A stretch of 64,000 bases of DNA from Ideonella sp. A 288. Lineage in GTDB: Bacteria; Pseudomonadota; Gammaproteobacteria; Burkholderiales; Burkholderiaceae_C. A program made the position numbers and the translations under genes. This document shows, piece after piece, positions 18,521-28,685 of this stretch. Below the pieces are notes generated by a model. That model worked only from the letters and a program-made list of their open reading frames with translations, did not search any database and was not told where the DNA came from. Location: the NCBI RefSeq assembly GCF_002198735.1, contig NZ_MWLO01000148.1, positions 1 to 64,000 on the forward strand. The letters are read 5' to 3'. How positions within the stretch are numbered: the first letter of the stretch is position 1; the number at the start of each line of letters is the position of its first letter.

Positions 18521-21500
18521 TCATGGCAGCACCAGGATGTCCAGCCCCAGCGACCCCGGGTGCGTGCCCACGCCCAGCAGCGCGATGACCACGCCCGCAG
18601 CGCCGACGCCCTCGCCGTCGGCGTCGTAGGTGATCGCCCCGCTGGCCGGGTTGTAGGCGGTGAAGGCGTTGGTGTCCGGATCGATGGCGGTGCCCACCGC
18701 CCCGGCCAGCGCCGTGAAGGTGGCCGCCGACAGCGCCAGCTTGTCGGTGCCGGGCGCGAAGTCGGTGATGGTGTCCACCGCCGTCAGCGCGCCGGCCCCG
18801 GCGAAGGTGAAGCGATCGCCGCCGCTGCCACCGGTGAGCGTGTCGGCACCGTCGCCACCGGCGATCAGGTCGTTGCCCTCGCGGCCGTCGATCTGGTCGT
18901 TGCCGGCCAGGCCGCTGAGCACGTCGCCGCCCAGGTAGCCGATGATCGTGTCGTTGCCCGCGGTGGGCGCGACCACCATCGACCGGATCACCACCGAGGA
19001 CCACTGCGTGCCGTTCGGGAACACGACGCGCTCGATCGTCGGCACGCCGTTGGCGAAGTAGTCCCGCACCTCGATCTGGTCGGTGCTGCCGCTGATCTTC
19101 AGCAGCAGTGCGTCGCCCACCCGCGAAGGCAGCAGGTTGGCCGTGGTCACGCCCGCCTCCAGCAGGATCTGGTCGACGTCGACATTGGCCGGCAGGTCGC
19201 CGCTGCCCACGGCGTAGACCGGGCCCACGCCGCTGACCAGCGCCGTGCCCCAGGTGGCCGCCGGCAGGGCCTCGAACACCGTGTCGGCACCGCCGCCCGG
19301 GCCGAAGCGGTAGACATCGCTGCCGGCGCCACCGCTGAGCATGTCGTTGCCCGGCCCACCGGCCAGCGTGTCGGCGCCCTCGCCGCCGGCCAGCCAGTCG
19401 TTGCCGGTTCCGCCGACCAGGCTGTCGGTGCCCGCGCCGCCGAACAGCGTGTCGGCGCCGCCCAGTCCCGACAGGCTGTCGGCCCCGCCGCCGCCGGACA
19501 TCCAGTCGGCCGCATCCGCAACAACCTGGTCGCCCGTGTGGGTGTCGTTGACGGCCTGGCCGACAAAGACCCGGCCACCACTGTCGAAAACCGCCGCCTT
19601 GGCAGCCATCTCCGCCTGCGTGAAGACCTGGCCAGAGGCCAGGCGCAGCTGGTCGATGGTGCCCGGAGCGATGCCGTCGCCCTGGAAGAAGCCGGTGACC
19701 ACGATCTGGTCCACCGAGGCGCCCACGCTCACCTGCACCACCAGGTCGTCGAAGCTGTAGAAGCCGCGCGAGAAGGCCACGTTGGCGTCCACGATGCCCG
19801 CACCGAGCACGATGCTGTCGATGCTGCCGACGAGGGTGTCGTTCTGCTCGATCAGGTCGAGCCCGCCGCCCAGGCCGAAGGCGTAGGTGTCGCTGCCCGC
19901 GCCGCCGTCGAGCACGTCGGTGCCCGGGCCACCGGTGAGCGTGTCGTTGCCCGCCTCGCCGGCCAGCGTGTCGCTGCCGGCGCCGCCGGTCAGGCTGTCG
20001 GCGCCGGGCGAGCCGATGGTGGCGATCAGGTCGGCCAGGGTGACCGTAGCGTCGTTGAACTGCACGCTTTCGACCCCCGACACGAGCACCCGGCCGGCGG
20101 CGTGGGTGAACAAGGTCTGCGTGGCGCTGGGACGCGTGACCACGCATTCCACCGCCTCGACGGAGGACAGCAACAACGTGTCGATTCCTTCGCCGCCGTC
20201 CACCGTGTCGGAACCTCCTTCCGGGAAGAAGCCGTCGTCGCCGCCGGCACCACTCATCGAGTTGTTGCCACCGTGGCCCTGCAGCGTGTTGGCCAAGGCA
20301 TTGCCGAGCAGGTGGACGGGCACGGCGTCGTCCGCGAACACGGCAATGTTCTCGACGCCCGCCGGCAGCGAATAGGTGGCAGTGGCGATGGGTTGGAAGA
20401 TTACGACGTCGACGCCGTCGCTGCCCGGGGCGGTTTCGTTGACGATCTCGGTGGGCAGGGTCAGGAAGTAGCGGTCATTGCCACTGCCGCCGGCCATGTT
20501 GTCGATACCGTCTCCGCCGTCCAGCAAGTCGTTGCCTGCGCCGCCGACCAGCAGGTTGGCTGCGGCATTGCCGAAGAGATTGTTGCGCAAGTCGTTGCCG
20601 ATCAAGCCGACCGGGATCGCGGCCGCAGCGGTGACCACTGCGTGGTCGACATTCGGCGGCAGCGTGTAGGCGCCAGCGGCACTGAAGCGCACGTTGACCG
20701 TATCGAAGCCTTCACCGATGGCCTCCACCACCAGGTCGCCGGCCACGTCGACTTCGAAGGTGTCGTCGCCCTTACCGCCGACGAGGCTGTCCACGCCCGC
20801 GCCGCCGATCAGCGTGTCGTTTCCGTCCAGCCCCAGCAGGGTGTCGTTGCCGGCCAGGCCGTCGATCGAGTCGGCGTCGGCGGTGCCGGTGAGTGTGTCG
20901 TTGAAGGGGCTGGGCGCGTTGGCGATGAGCGTGGCCAGGTCGCGTGTGCCGTCGGTGAACTGCACCTGCTCGATGTTGCGCACCAGCGTGTCGCGCACGC
21001 CCGCGGCCTGGCCGACGGGCCGGAACAGCGTGTCGGTGACCGTGGGGCGCAGGATGAGGTAGCCGGCCAGCGCACTGTCGAGCACCAGCAGGTCGGTGTC
21101 GGCGCCGCCGTCGGCGGTGTCGTTGCCCTTGCCGCCGACCAGGGTGTCGTTGCCGGCGCCGCCGACCAGGCTGTCGTTGCCCTTGCCGCCCGAGAGGCGG
21201 TTGTCGTTGCCGTCGCCGGTGAGGACGTCGTTCAGGTTCGAGCCGTCGAGGTGCTCGAGGGCCGACAGCGTGTCGGTGCCCTGGCCGGTGGCGGTGCCGG
21301 TGGCCAGGTTGGCGGTCACCGCGCTGCCCAGACGAGCGAAGCTGGCCGTGTCCTGGCCCTTGCCGCCGTTGATCGCATCGTTGCCGGCGCCACCGTCGAG
21401 CAGGTTGTCGGCATCGCTGCCGGTGATCGTGTCGTTGAACGGCGATCCGGTGACCTGCTCGATGCCCGCCAGCGTGTCGGTGTCGCCGCCGCTGGTGGCC

Positions 21501-24500
21501 ACGCCGCCGGCCAGGTTCACCAGCACAGCGAAAGGCAGGTCGTCGAAGCTGATGCGGTCGGTGTTGGTCCCGCCGTCGAGCAGGTCGCTGCCCTTGCCGC
21601 CAGTGAGCAGGTCGTCACCGCCCTCGCCGCGCAACGTGTCGTTGCCCTGGCCGCCCTGCAGCGTGTCGTTGCCGCTGCCGCCGAGCATGGAGTCGTTGCC
21701 GGCATCGCCGTCGACCGAATCGGCGCCGCTGGAGCCCTGCACGGTGTCGTCCAAGCCGGTGAGGGTGAAGGCTTCGATGCCCGACAGGGTGTCGATGTCG
21801 GGAGCGCTGGTGGCCAGGCCGGTGACCAGGTCCAGCGCCACACCGTCGGTCGATAAGCCCATGAAAACGCGGTCGAATCCGCCACCACCGACGACCGAAT
21901 CGCTGCCGCGATGGAGGGTGAATTCGTTGCTGGCGCCATCGCCGACCAGCGTGTCGTCGCCGTCGGTCCCCACCAGCGCCTCAATGCCCACCAGAGTGTC
22001 GTTGCCCGGACCGGTGGCCAGGCCGCTGACGAGGTTGGCATTGACGCCAGCGAACAAGAAGACGACCGTGTCGAATCCAGGACCGCCCTGAAGCAGTTTG
22101 TCGCCCAGAGCGGCTTCCAGGCGGTCGTTGCCATCACCGCCATCCAGGGTGTCGTTGCCAGTGTCGCCATCCAGCGTGTTGGGGCCCGCATCGCCCACCA
22201 GGACATCACCGAAGGTTGTCCCCACCACGCGCTCGATGCCCACCAGCGTGTCGATGCCCGACCCGTCGGTGGCCAGACCGGTGGCCAGGTTGACCGTCAC
22301 CGGCTCGCCGTTGCCGAGGTAGTCCGCCGTGTCGAGATCAGCGCCACCGACCAGGCGATCGCTGCCGGCGCTCCCGGTCAGGTAGTCCGACCCGGCGCCG
22401 CCGTCCAGCGTATTGGCACCGGTGGTGCCGATCAGCCAATTGTCGAGGGCATTGCCGATGATGCTGAGCGGCACTGCGCCGGAAAGGTTGGCATGGGCAT
22501 ACTCGACACCCGCCGGCAGCACGTAGGTGCCCGCCGCAGCGAATACCAGGAGCACCCCGTCGTTGCCGTCGCTGCCCGCCGCGGTTTCGTTGACCACGTC
22601 GGTCGGCACGTTGACCCGGTAGCTGTCATGGCCTGGACCGCCGGCCATCACATCGCTGCCCAGTCCGCCGTCCAGTACGTCGCCCCCAGGCCCACCCTGC
22701 AGGTTGTTGGGCATCGCATTGCCGATGAGCACGTTGTTCAGTTCGTTGCCCACCAGATTGACGGCCACCGCCGAGGTGACGCTGGCACGCTCCACGTTGG
22801 CCGGCAGCGTGTAGGTGCCGGCCACCGCGAAGCCGACCTCGACCCAGTCGGTGCCGCTGCTGCCGACGCTGGTCTCGTCGACCACGTCGGCCAGCACGTC
22901 AATGCGGTAAACGTCGTCGTCCGCCCCGCCCACCAGCGTGTCGATGCCGGGGCCACCGACCAGGGTGTCCCTGCCACCCCGGCCTTCGATGCGATCGTTG
23001 CCGCCCAGTCCGTCGATCAGGTTGGCGGTGTCGTCGCCGATCAGGGTGTCGGCATTTGCCGTGGCGTTGGTGTCGAGCAGGAGTTGCAGGTTGCGCAGCG
23101 CATCGGCAAACTGCACGTCCTCGACATTGCGCACGGTGACGGTCTGGCCCGCGGTGGCATCGATGAAGGCCACGTCGGTGGCGTTCAGGCGGCTGATCGC
23201 GTAGCGGGCCTGTGGCTGCGGCAGCACCAGCGTGTCGGTGTCCAGGCCACCGTCGACGGTGTCGTTGCCGAAGGCCGCGTCGAGCGTGTCGTTGCCCGCC
23301 TCGCCGACCAGGCTGTCATGGCCCTTGCCGCCGATCAGGCGGTTGGCCAGGCCGTCTCCGGCGAGGGTGTCGTCACCGCTGCTGCCTTCGAGGTTCTCGA
23401 TCCCGAAGAGGCTGTCGGTGTCGCCGCCCAGGGTGGCCACCCCGGTGGCCAGGTCGGCATGGACCGCCTGCTCGAAGCTCGCCGTGTCGATGCCACTGTC
23501 ACCGATCAACTGGTCGCTGCCCTTGCCACCGGCGAGCGTGTCGTCGCCCGGATCGCCCAGCAGCGCGTCGTTGCCGCCGGAGCCTCTCAGCCAGTTGCCA
23601 CCCGCGTTGCCCCAGAGGGTGTCGTCGTGGCTGGTGCCGATGACGTTCTCGATGCTCGAGAGCGTGTCGGTCTCGCCGTTGATGGTGGCAGAGTTGAACA
23701 GCAGGTCGACATTGGCAAACGCCGGAGCGCCGCTCAGGTCGAGCCAGTCGCTTCCAGGGCCACCGTCGAGCAGGTCGGCGCCGATGCCGCCGTTGAGGGA
23801 GTCGTCACCCTCGCCGCCACGCAGCGTGTCGGCGCCCTTTCCGCCAGTGAGCTGGTCCGCGCTGCCGAAGCCCTCGATCGAATCGTTGCCATCGCTGCCG
23901 TCGAGCACATCGGCGTTCGCGCTGCCCGCCACCGTGTCGTCGAAGCCGGTCAGCACGACCTGCTCGATGCCGCTGAAGACATCGTTGCCGCCACCGCCGC
24001 TGGTGGTGCCGGCGACCAGGTCGACGGACACGCCGGCGCTGGCCCAGCCCAGGTTGAGCATGTCGAAACCCAATCCGCCGACGATGATGTCGTTGCCCGG
24101 CCCGGGTTGGAATTGGTTGGGCTGGTCATTGCCGGTCAGCAGGTCGTCGTGGAACGATCCCTGGATGTGCTCGATGCCCACTAGCGTGTCGGTGCCTTCG
24201 CCGGTGGCCAGGCCGGTGGCGAGGTTGACCTGCACGCCCTGCGGGGAGCTGCCGTACACCACCCAGTCCTCGTCGAGCCCACCCACCACCCGGTCGTTGC
24301 CGGCGCCCGGCGACAACTGGTCAGGCCCAGCACCGCCGTCGAGAGTGTTGTTGCCGGCATTGCCGTACAGGGCATTGGACAAGGCGTTGCCGACGAGGCT
24401 GGCGGCCACGCCTGCCACATCCGTCAACATCGCGGCTTCGACCCCGGCCGGCAGCGTGTACGAGCCGGCCAGCGCCAGGTTCAGCTCGACGAAATCGTAG

Positions 24501-27500
24501 CCATCGCTGCCCACGGCCGTTTCGTTGACCACGTCGGCCACCACGTTCAGGCGATAGAGGTCGTTGCCCGCACCGCCGGCCAGGGTGTCGGTGCCTGCGC
24601 CGCCGTCCAGCGTGTCATCGCCCGCCGCGCCGGTGAGGCTGTTGCCGAGCGCGTTGCCGATCAGGTGGTTGGCCAGCCCGTTGCCGACCAGGTGCACCGC
24701 CACCGCCGAGGTGACGGTGGCGTTGTCGACGTTCGGCGGCAGGGTGTAGGTGCCGGCCAGCGCGAAGCCGACCTCGACCCGGTCGACGCCTTCGTCGAGG
24801 GCCTCGACCACCTGGTCGGCCAGCACGTCGACGCGGAACACGTCGTTGCCGGGGCCGCCGATCAGCGAATCGATGCCCGTGCCGCCGATCAGGGTGTCGT
24901 GGCCGCCCAGGCCACTGAGGGTGTCGTTGCCGCCGAGTCCGTCGATGACGTCGTCGCCCGCATTGCCAAACAGGTTGTCGGGCCCGCCGGTGGCCACGCC
25001 GCTGATCAGTATGTCGGACAGGTTGCGCAGGCCATCGGCGAACTGCACCTGCTCGACATTGCGCACGATCAGGCTCTGGCCGGTGGCCGCCTGGGCGATG
25101 ACCAGTTCCGTGGCGCTGGTCGGGCTCAGGGTGTAGGCCGACAGCACCTGGGACAGCACGAGGATGTCGCTGTCGGCGCCACCGTCGACGGTGTCGTTTC
25201 CGCCATCCGGCTGCAGGATGTCGTTGCCGCCACCGCCGGCCAGGCTGTCGTTGCCGAGGCCGCCATTCAGCCGGTTGTCGGAGCCGTCGCCGGTGAGCGT
25301 GTCATTGCCCTTGCCGCCCTGCAGGGCTTCGATGCCCTGCAGGCTGTCGGCCTCGATCCCGGTGAAGGCCAGACCGGTGACCAGACTGGCTTCCACCGCG
25401 TCGCCGAAGCGCGCGGTGTCGAAACCTTCGCTGCCGACCAGCGTGTCGCTGCCGGCGCCGCCGTCGAGTGTGTCGTCGCCCTTGCCCCCCGTGAGCGAGT
25501 CGGCCCCCGACGAGCCGGACAGGTCGTTGGAGTTGCTGTCGCCGACGAGGGTGTCGTTGAACAACGAGCCACGGGCGTGCTCGATCGACGACAGCAGGTC
25601 GATGTCGCCGCCATGGGCAGACTGGTCGACCGCCAACTGCACGAGGACCGGTGCGGTGGCGTAGAAGTAGTCGACCGTGTCGACGCCGAAGCCGCCGTCG
25701 AGCAGATCGCCGCCAAGCCCGGCGAGGAGGTAGTCGGCGTCGTCGCCCCCTCGCACGGTGTCGTTGCCGGCGCCGCCGTCGAGGAAATCGAGGCCGATGG
25801 AGCCCGTGATCGAGTCGGCGCCATCGCCGCCGGCGAGGTCGTCGTTGCCCTTGCCGCCTGCCAGGGTGTCGGCGAAGCCCGACCCCACGACGGCCTCGAT
25901 GCCGACCAGCGTGTCCTGCCCCTCGCCGACGGCCAGGCCGGCGGCCATGTCCACGTTCACCGCGGTCAGCGAGAAATCGAACAGGGCCCGGTCGAAGTCA
26001 GCCCCGCCGACCACCGAGTCGTTGCCCAGTCCGGGCCGCAGGTCGTCCGGGCCGGCGCCGCCGTCGATCGTGTCGTCACCGGCGGCGCCCATCAGCAGGT
26101 TGCCCGAGGTCGAGCCGACCAGGCTGTCGTCGAATCCGGTGCCAACGAGGTTCTCGATGCCGACGAGCGTGTCGTTGCCGGCGCCGCCGCTGGCCAGCCC
26201 GGTGGCCAGGTTGGCCTGCACCGCGGTGCCGGCGCTGCTGTAGTCGGCCAGGTCGGTGTCGGCGCCACCGTCGAGTCGATCGTTGCCCGGGCCGCCCACC
26301 AGCACGTCGCCTCCGGCCCCGCCGCTGAGCGTCTCGCCAGCCGGGCCACCGTACAGGAAGTTGACCAGGGCGTTGCCGGTGAGGTTGACGGCCAGCGCCG
26401 CCGCATGGGTGACGCGGGCCAGCTCCACGCCGGAGGGCAGCGTGTAGCTGCCGGCCAGTGCGAGATTGAGTTCCACGGTGTCGAAACCGTCGCTGCCGGC
26501 GGCGGACTCGTTGACCACGTCGGCCACCACGTTCAGGCGATAGGTGTCGTCACCCGCGCCGCCCAGCAGCGTATCGGTGCCGGCGCCGCCGTCGAGCGTG
26601 TCGTTGCCGCCATTGCCGACCAGACTGTTGCCGACGGCATTGCCGACGAGCAGGTTGTCCAGCGCGTTTCCGGTGAGGTGCACCGCCACCGCCGAGGTGA
26701 CGGTGGCGTTCTCCACCTCGGCGGGCACCACGTAGGTCCCGGCCAGCGCGAAGCCGACCTCGACGCGGTCGGTGCCGCCGCTGGGCGCGGTGGTCTCGTC
26801 GACCACGTCGGCCAGCACGTCGATGCGGAACACGTCGTCACCCTTGCCGCCCACCAGCGTGTCGATGCCGGGGCCACCGACCAAGGTGTCGTTGCCGCCG
26901 AGGCCGCTGATGCTGTCGTTGCCGGCAAGGCCGTCGATCGAGTTGGCGTTGTCGTCGCCGGTGAGGGTGTCGTTGCCGGTGCTGGGGGTGTTGGCCACCG
27001 TCGCAGCCACCTGCGCGGCCGTGCGCGTGCCGTCGGCGAAGGCGAAGAACTCGGTGGTGCGCACCGTCACGTCCTCGGCGCTGGCCGCACGCAGCAGTCG
27101 GATGTCGCCGGCCACGGGCACGGAAATGACGTAGGCCGCCAGGCTGTTGGCCAGCACCACGGTGTCGGTGCCGAGGCCGCCGACCACGGTGTCGACGCCG
27201 GTGCCGGCGTCCAGGCGGTCGTCGTTGTCGCCACCGGTCAGCGAGTCGTTGCCCGGGCCGCCCAGCAGCGTGTCGTTGCCGATGCCACCGTCCAGCACGT
27301 CGGCACCTTCCAGCCCGAGCAGGCTGTCGGTGCCGCTGGCGCCGGTGAGCGTGTTGCCGGCGGAGTTGCCCTCCAGCGTGTCGGCGAAGGCGGAACCGAT
27401 GGCGCTCTCGATGACGGCACCGTAGGCGATGGTCAGCGTGTCGCGCACGCTGCTCTGGCCGTTGGAATAGGCCACGCCGATCTGTGACCACTTGCCGGGG

Positions 27501-28606
27501 GTGAGGTAGATCGTGGTGGACTGGGCTTGCGTGCTGGCACTGATGGTGTCGGCGCCGCCCGCGTCCCAGATGGTCTCGAACACCGACGCGCCGGCCGCCC
27601 ACGAATAGACGTCGTTGCCGGTGCGGTAGGTGGTGTTGGCACCGTACATGAACTGCAGGGCCAGGATGTCGTTGACCATCAGCGTGGACGGGTACACGGC
27701 ATTGGTGTAGCCGGCATTGACGGGCTGGCCGTCGTAGCCGCGGTAGCTCATCACCGTGTACTTCATCTGGTCTTCGCCGGGCACGGCCGCCAGGTTCGCA
27801 GGCGCATCGTGCGGATGCAGCAGCCCCACGGCGTGGCCCAGTTCGTGCAGGAAGGTGTGGTAGCCGTAGTTGCCCACGGCAGGCGTCAGGTAGCCGGCGT
27901 TGTTGGGGCCGAACCAGATGTCGCCGCCACTGGCCGCGCTGAACGGATAGTAGGCAAAGGCCGTGCCGACCCCGGCCGAGCTGGTGTTGTTGAAGCGGAT
28001 GTCGCCTGCGGTGGTGGCATTGTCCGCGAGGGCCGAGAACGTGAGCTTGCTCACCGCTGCGTAGCTGGCCATCACCGCCAACGCCGCCGTGGCCTGGGTG
28101 GGGTTGAGCGTGGTGCGGTTGACAACGGTGCTGCCATCCTCGTAGTTGTAGGCCGACGCGCCGGCCCCCAGGCTGTAGGTCAGCGCCACGGCGCTGCCCA
28201 TCGTGACGCCGCCCCACTTCTGGCCGACCAGCAGGTTCTGGATGCTCAGGTCGGTACCGCCTTCGGTGGTGGCGCTGAACGAGGTGTAGGCCACCCGGGA
28301 CGCGGTCACGCCGTTGCCACCTCCGCCGAAGCTGGACGCGTCGGTCCCCGGCACCACCAGCGATCCGTCCGACTGGCGTGCGTCGTCCCCCAGGGTGGGC
28401 CCCGCCTCGGCGCGGGTGGCGCCGGTGGCCAGCGAAAAGCATCCGCCGCACGCGCAGCGCAGTCCGATGTAGGGTTCTGCCGCGCCGTCGGCGGTGCCGA
28501 GCGGTGCACCGAGCTGCCAGCCCTGCACCGATCCGTAGTCGATCGACAGGATCGGGTTGAGGTCATCGGCCACTGTGGTGGTCGTGGACGCGTTCTGGCT
28601 GCTCAT
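18521..28606 (-). CDS. Giant RTX protein with N-terminal serralysin-type metalloprotease domain
   Basis: A 3361-residue protein. Residues about 100-390 are an M10-type protease domain: zinc motif His-Glu-Leu-Gly-His-Ala-Val-Gly-Leu-Leu-His at 254-264 and Met-turn Met-Ser-Tyr at 286-288. The rest is RTX calcium-binding nonapeptides (Gly-Gly-x-Gly-x-Asp) interrupted by 8 copies of a beta-rich module ending near Leu-Thr-Gly-Asn and 5 copies of a Phe-Ala-Asp-Gly module. Two haemolysin-type calcium-binding-related modules lie near the C-terminus, which ends Asp-Ile-Leu-Val-Leu-Pro as in both paralogues upstream. There is no Sec signal; the C-terminus probably directs type I secretion. Serralysins are usually near 480 residues, so this is about seven times longer. 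An AGGGAG ribosome-binding site precedes the ATG. An early Cys-Ala-Cys-Gly-Gly-Cys (51-56) is unusual. Confidence 0.93.
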   Translation of the reverse strand: MSSQNASTTTTVADDLNPILSIDYGSVQGWQLGAPLGTADGAAEPYIGLRCACGGCFSLATGATRAEAGPTLGDDARQSDGSLVVPGTDASSFGGGGNGVTASRVAYTSFSATTEGGTDLSIQNLLVGQKWGGVTMGSAVALTYSLGAGASAYNYEDGSTVVNRTTLNPTQATAALAVMASYAAVSKLTFSALADNATTAGDIRFNNTSSAGVGTAFAYYPFSAASGGDIWFGPNNAGYLTPAVGNYGYHTFLHELGHAVGLLHPHDAPANLAAVPGEDQMKYTVMSYRGYDGQPVNAGYTNAVYPSTLMVNDILALQFMYGANTTYRTGNDVYSWAAGASVFETIWDAGGADTISASTQAQSTTIYLTPGKWSQIGVAYSNGQSSVRDTLTIAYGAVIESAIGSAFADTLEGNSAGNTLTGASGTDSLLGLEGADVLDGGIGNDTLLGGPGNDSLTGGDNDDRLDAGTGVDTVVGGLGTDTVVLANSLAAYVISVPVAGDIRLLRAASAEDVTVRTTEFFAFADGTRTAAQVAATVANTPSTGNDTLTGDDNANSIDGLAGNDSISGLGGNDTLVGGPGIDTLVGGKGDDVFRIDVLADVVDETTAPSGGTDRVEVGFALAGTYVVPAEVENATVTSAVAVHLTGNALDNLLVGNAVGNSLVGNGGNDTLDGGAGTDTLLGGAGDDTYRLNVVADVVNESAAGSDGFDTVELNLALAGSYTLPSGVELARVTHAAALAVNLTGNALVNFLYGGPAGETLSGGAGGDVLVGGPGNDRLDGGADTDLADYSSAGTAVQANLATGLASGGAGNDTLVGIENLVGTGFDDSLVGSTSGNLLMGAAGDDTIDGGAGPDDLRPGLGNDSVVGGADFDRALFDFSLTAVNVDMAAGLAVGEGQDTLVGIEAVVGSGFADTLAGGKGNDDLAGGDGADSITGSIGLDFLDGGAGNDTVRGGDDADYLLAGLGGDLLDGGFGVDTVDYFYATAPVLVQLAVDQSAHGGDIDLLSSIEHARGSLFNDTLVGDSNSNDLSGSSGADSLTGGKGDDTLDGGAGSDTLVGSEGFDTARFGDAVEASLVTGLAFTGIEADSLQGIEALQGGKGNDTLTGDGSDNRLNGGLGNDSLAGGGGNDILQPDGGNDTVDGGADSDILVLSQVLSAYTLSPTSATELVIAQAATGQSLIVRNVEQVQFADGLRNLSDILISGVATGGPDNLFGNAGDDVIDGLGGNDTLSGLGGHDTLIGGTGIDSLIGGPGNDVFRVDVLADQVVEALDEGVDRVEVGFALAGTYTLPPNVDNATVTSAVAVHLVGNGLANHLIGNALGNSLTGAAGDDTLDGGAGTDTLAGGAGNDLYRLNVVADVVNETAVGSDGYDFVELNLALAGSYTLPAGVEAAMLTDVAGVAASLVGNALSNALYGNAGNNTLDGGAGPDQLSPGAGNDRVVGGLDEDWVVYGSSPQGVQVNLATGLATGEGTDTLVGIEHIQGSFHDDLLTGNDQPNQFQPGPGNDIIVGGLGFDMLNLGWASAGVSVDLVAGTTSGGGGNDVFSGIEQVVLTGFDDTVAGSANADVLDGSDGNDSIEGFGSADQLTGGKGADTLRGGEGDDSLNGGIGADLLDGGPGSDWLDLSGAPAFANVDLLFNSATINGETDTLSSIENVIGTSHDDTLWGNAGGNWLRGSGGNDALLGDPGDDTLAGGKGSDQLIGDSGIDTASFEQAVHADLATGVATLGGDTDSLFGIENLEGSSGDDTLAGDGLANRLIGGKGHDSLVGEAGNDTLDAAFGNDTVDGGLDTDTLVLPQPQARYAISRLNATDVAFIDATAGQTVTVRNVEDVQFADALRNLQLLLDTNATANADTLIGDDTANLIDGLGGNDRIEGRGGRDTLVGGPGIDTLVGGADDDVYRIDVLADVVDETSVGSSGTDWVEVGFAVAGTYTLPANVERASVTSAVAVNLVGNELNNVLIGNAMPNNLQGGPGGDVLDGGLGSDVMAGGPGHDSYRVNVPTDVVNETAAGSDGNDGVLLVFAAAGTYVLPAGVEYAHANLSGAVPLSIIGNALDNWLIGTTGANTLDGGAGSDYLTGSAGSDRLVGGADLDTADYLGNGEPVTVNLATGLATDGSGIDTLVGIERVVGTTFGDVLVGDAGPNTLDGDTGNDTLDGGDGNDRLEAALGDKLLQGGPGFDTVVFLFAGVNANLVSGLATGPGNDTLVGIEALVGTDGDDTLVGDGASNEFTLHRGSDSVVGGGGFDRVFMGLSTDGVALDLVTGLATSAPDIDTLSGIEAFTLTGLDDTVQGSSGADSVDGDAGNDSMLGGSGNDTLQGGQGNDTLRGEGGDDLLTGGKGSDLLDGGTNTDRISFDDLPFAVLVNLAGGVATSGGDTDTLAGIEQVTGSPFNDTITGSDADNLLDGGAGNDAINGGKGQDTASFARLGSAVTANLATGTATGQGTDTLSALEHLDGSNLNDVLTGDGNDNRLSGGKGNDSLVGGAGNDTLVGGKGNDTADGGADTDLLVLDSALAGYLILRPTVTDTLFRPVGQAAGVRDTLVRNIEQVQFTDGTRDLATLIANAPSPFNDTLTGTADADSIDGLAGNDTLLGLDGNDTLIGGAGVDSLVGGKGDDTFEVDVAGDLVVEAIGEGFDTVNVRFSAAGAYTLPPNVDHAVVTAAAAIPVGLIGNDLRNNLFGNAAANLLVGGAGNDLLDGGDGIDNMAGGSGNDRYFLTLPTEIVNETAPGSDGVDVVIFQPIATATYSLPAGVENIAVFADDAVPVHLLGNALANTLQGHGGNNSMSGAGGDDGFFPEGGSDTVDGGEGIDTLLLSSVEAVECVVTRPSATQTLFTHAAGRVLVSGVESVQFNDATVTLADLIATIGSPGADSLTGGAGSDTLAGEAGNDTLTGGPGTDVLDGGAGSDTYAFGLGGGLDLIEQNDTLVGSIDSIVLGAGIVDANVAFSRGFYSFDDLVVQVSVGASVDQIVVTGFFQGDGIAPGTIDQLRLASGQVFTQAEMAAKAAVFDSGGRVFVGQAVNDTHTGDQVVADAADWMSGGGGADSLSGLGGADTLFGGAGTDSLVGGTGNDWLAGGEGADTLAGGPGNDMLSGGAGSDVYRFGPGGGADTVFEALPAATWGTALVSGVGPVYAVGSGDLPANVDVDQILLEAGVTTANLLPSRVGDALLLKISGSTDQIEVRDYFANGVPTIERVVFPNGTQWSSVVIRSMVVAPTAGNDTIIGYLGGDVLSGLAGNDQIDGREGNDLIAGGDGADTLTGGSGGDRFTFAGAGALTAVDTITDFAPGTDKLALSAATFTALAGAVGTAIDPDTNAFTAYNPASGAITYDADGEGVGAAGVVIALLGVGTHPGSLGLDILVLP
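18572..18770 (-). repeat. C-terminal coding repeat, copy in RTX metalloprotease
   Basis: About 200 bp encoding the C-terminal region are nearly identical, without gaps, to 29621-29819 (offset 11,049) in the neighbouring RTX gene. Only scattered substitutions, many of them silent, are seen until identity falls near 18770. A more diverged version is at about 41729-41930. Confidence 0.85.
20031..27060 (-). repeat. About 2-kb super-repeats inside the RTX metalloprotease gene
   Basis: The Phe-Ala-Asp-Gly module recurs near 27030, 25050, 23100, 20960 and 20060. Each of the first four is followed (in the minus direction) by a pair of about 60-residue modules: a Val-Asp-Glu type and a Val-Asn-Glu type. 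The pairs lie near 26830-26330, 24850-24370, 22920-22430 and 20760-20280. The spacing is therefore about 1.95-2.15 kb, with the final unit shortened. Confidence 0.75.
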
Positions 28607-28685
28607 GCGGGCTCCCTGGTGTTGGATGGTGCGGCCTCCGCGGGGCCGGTCACCGATGCCGGCCGTTGGGCCGGACGTGTGATTC

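Noticed and set aside
18483-20147. Arg/Gly-rich frames on the same strand as the RTX gene
   Set aside because: They are shifted readings of the RTX repeats with no domain or ribosome-binding site.
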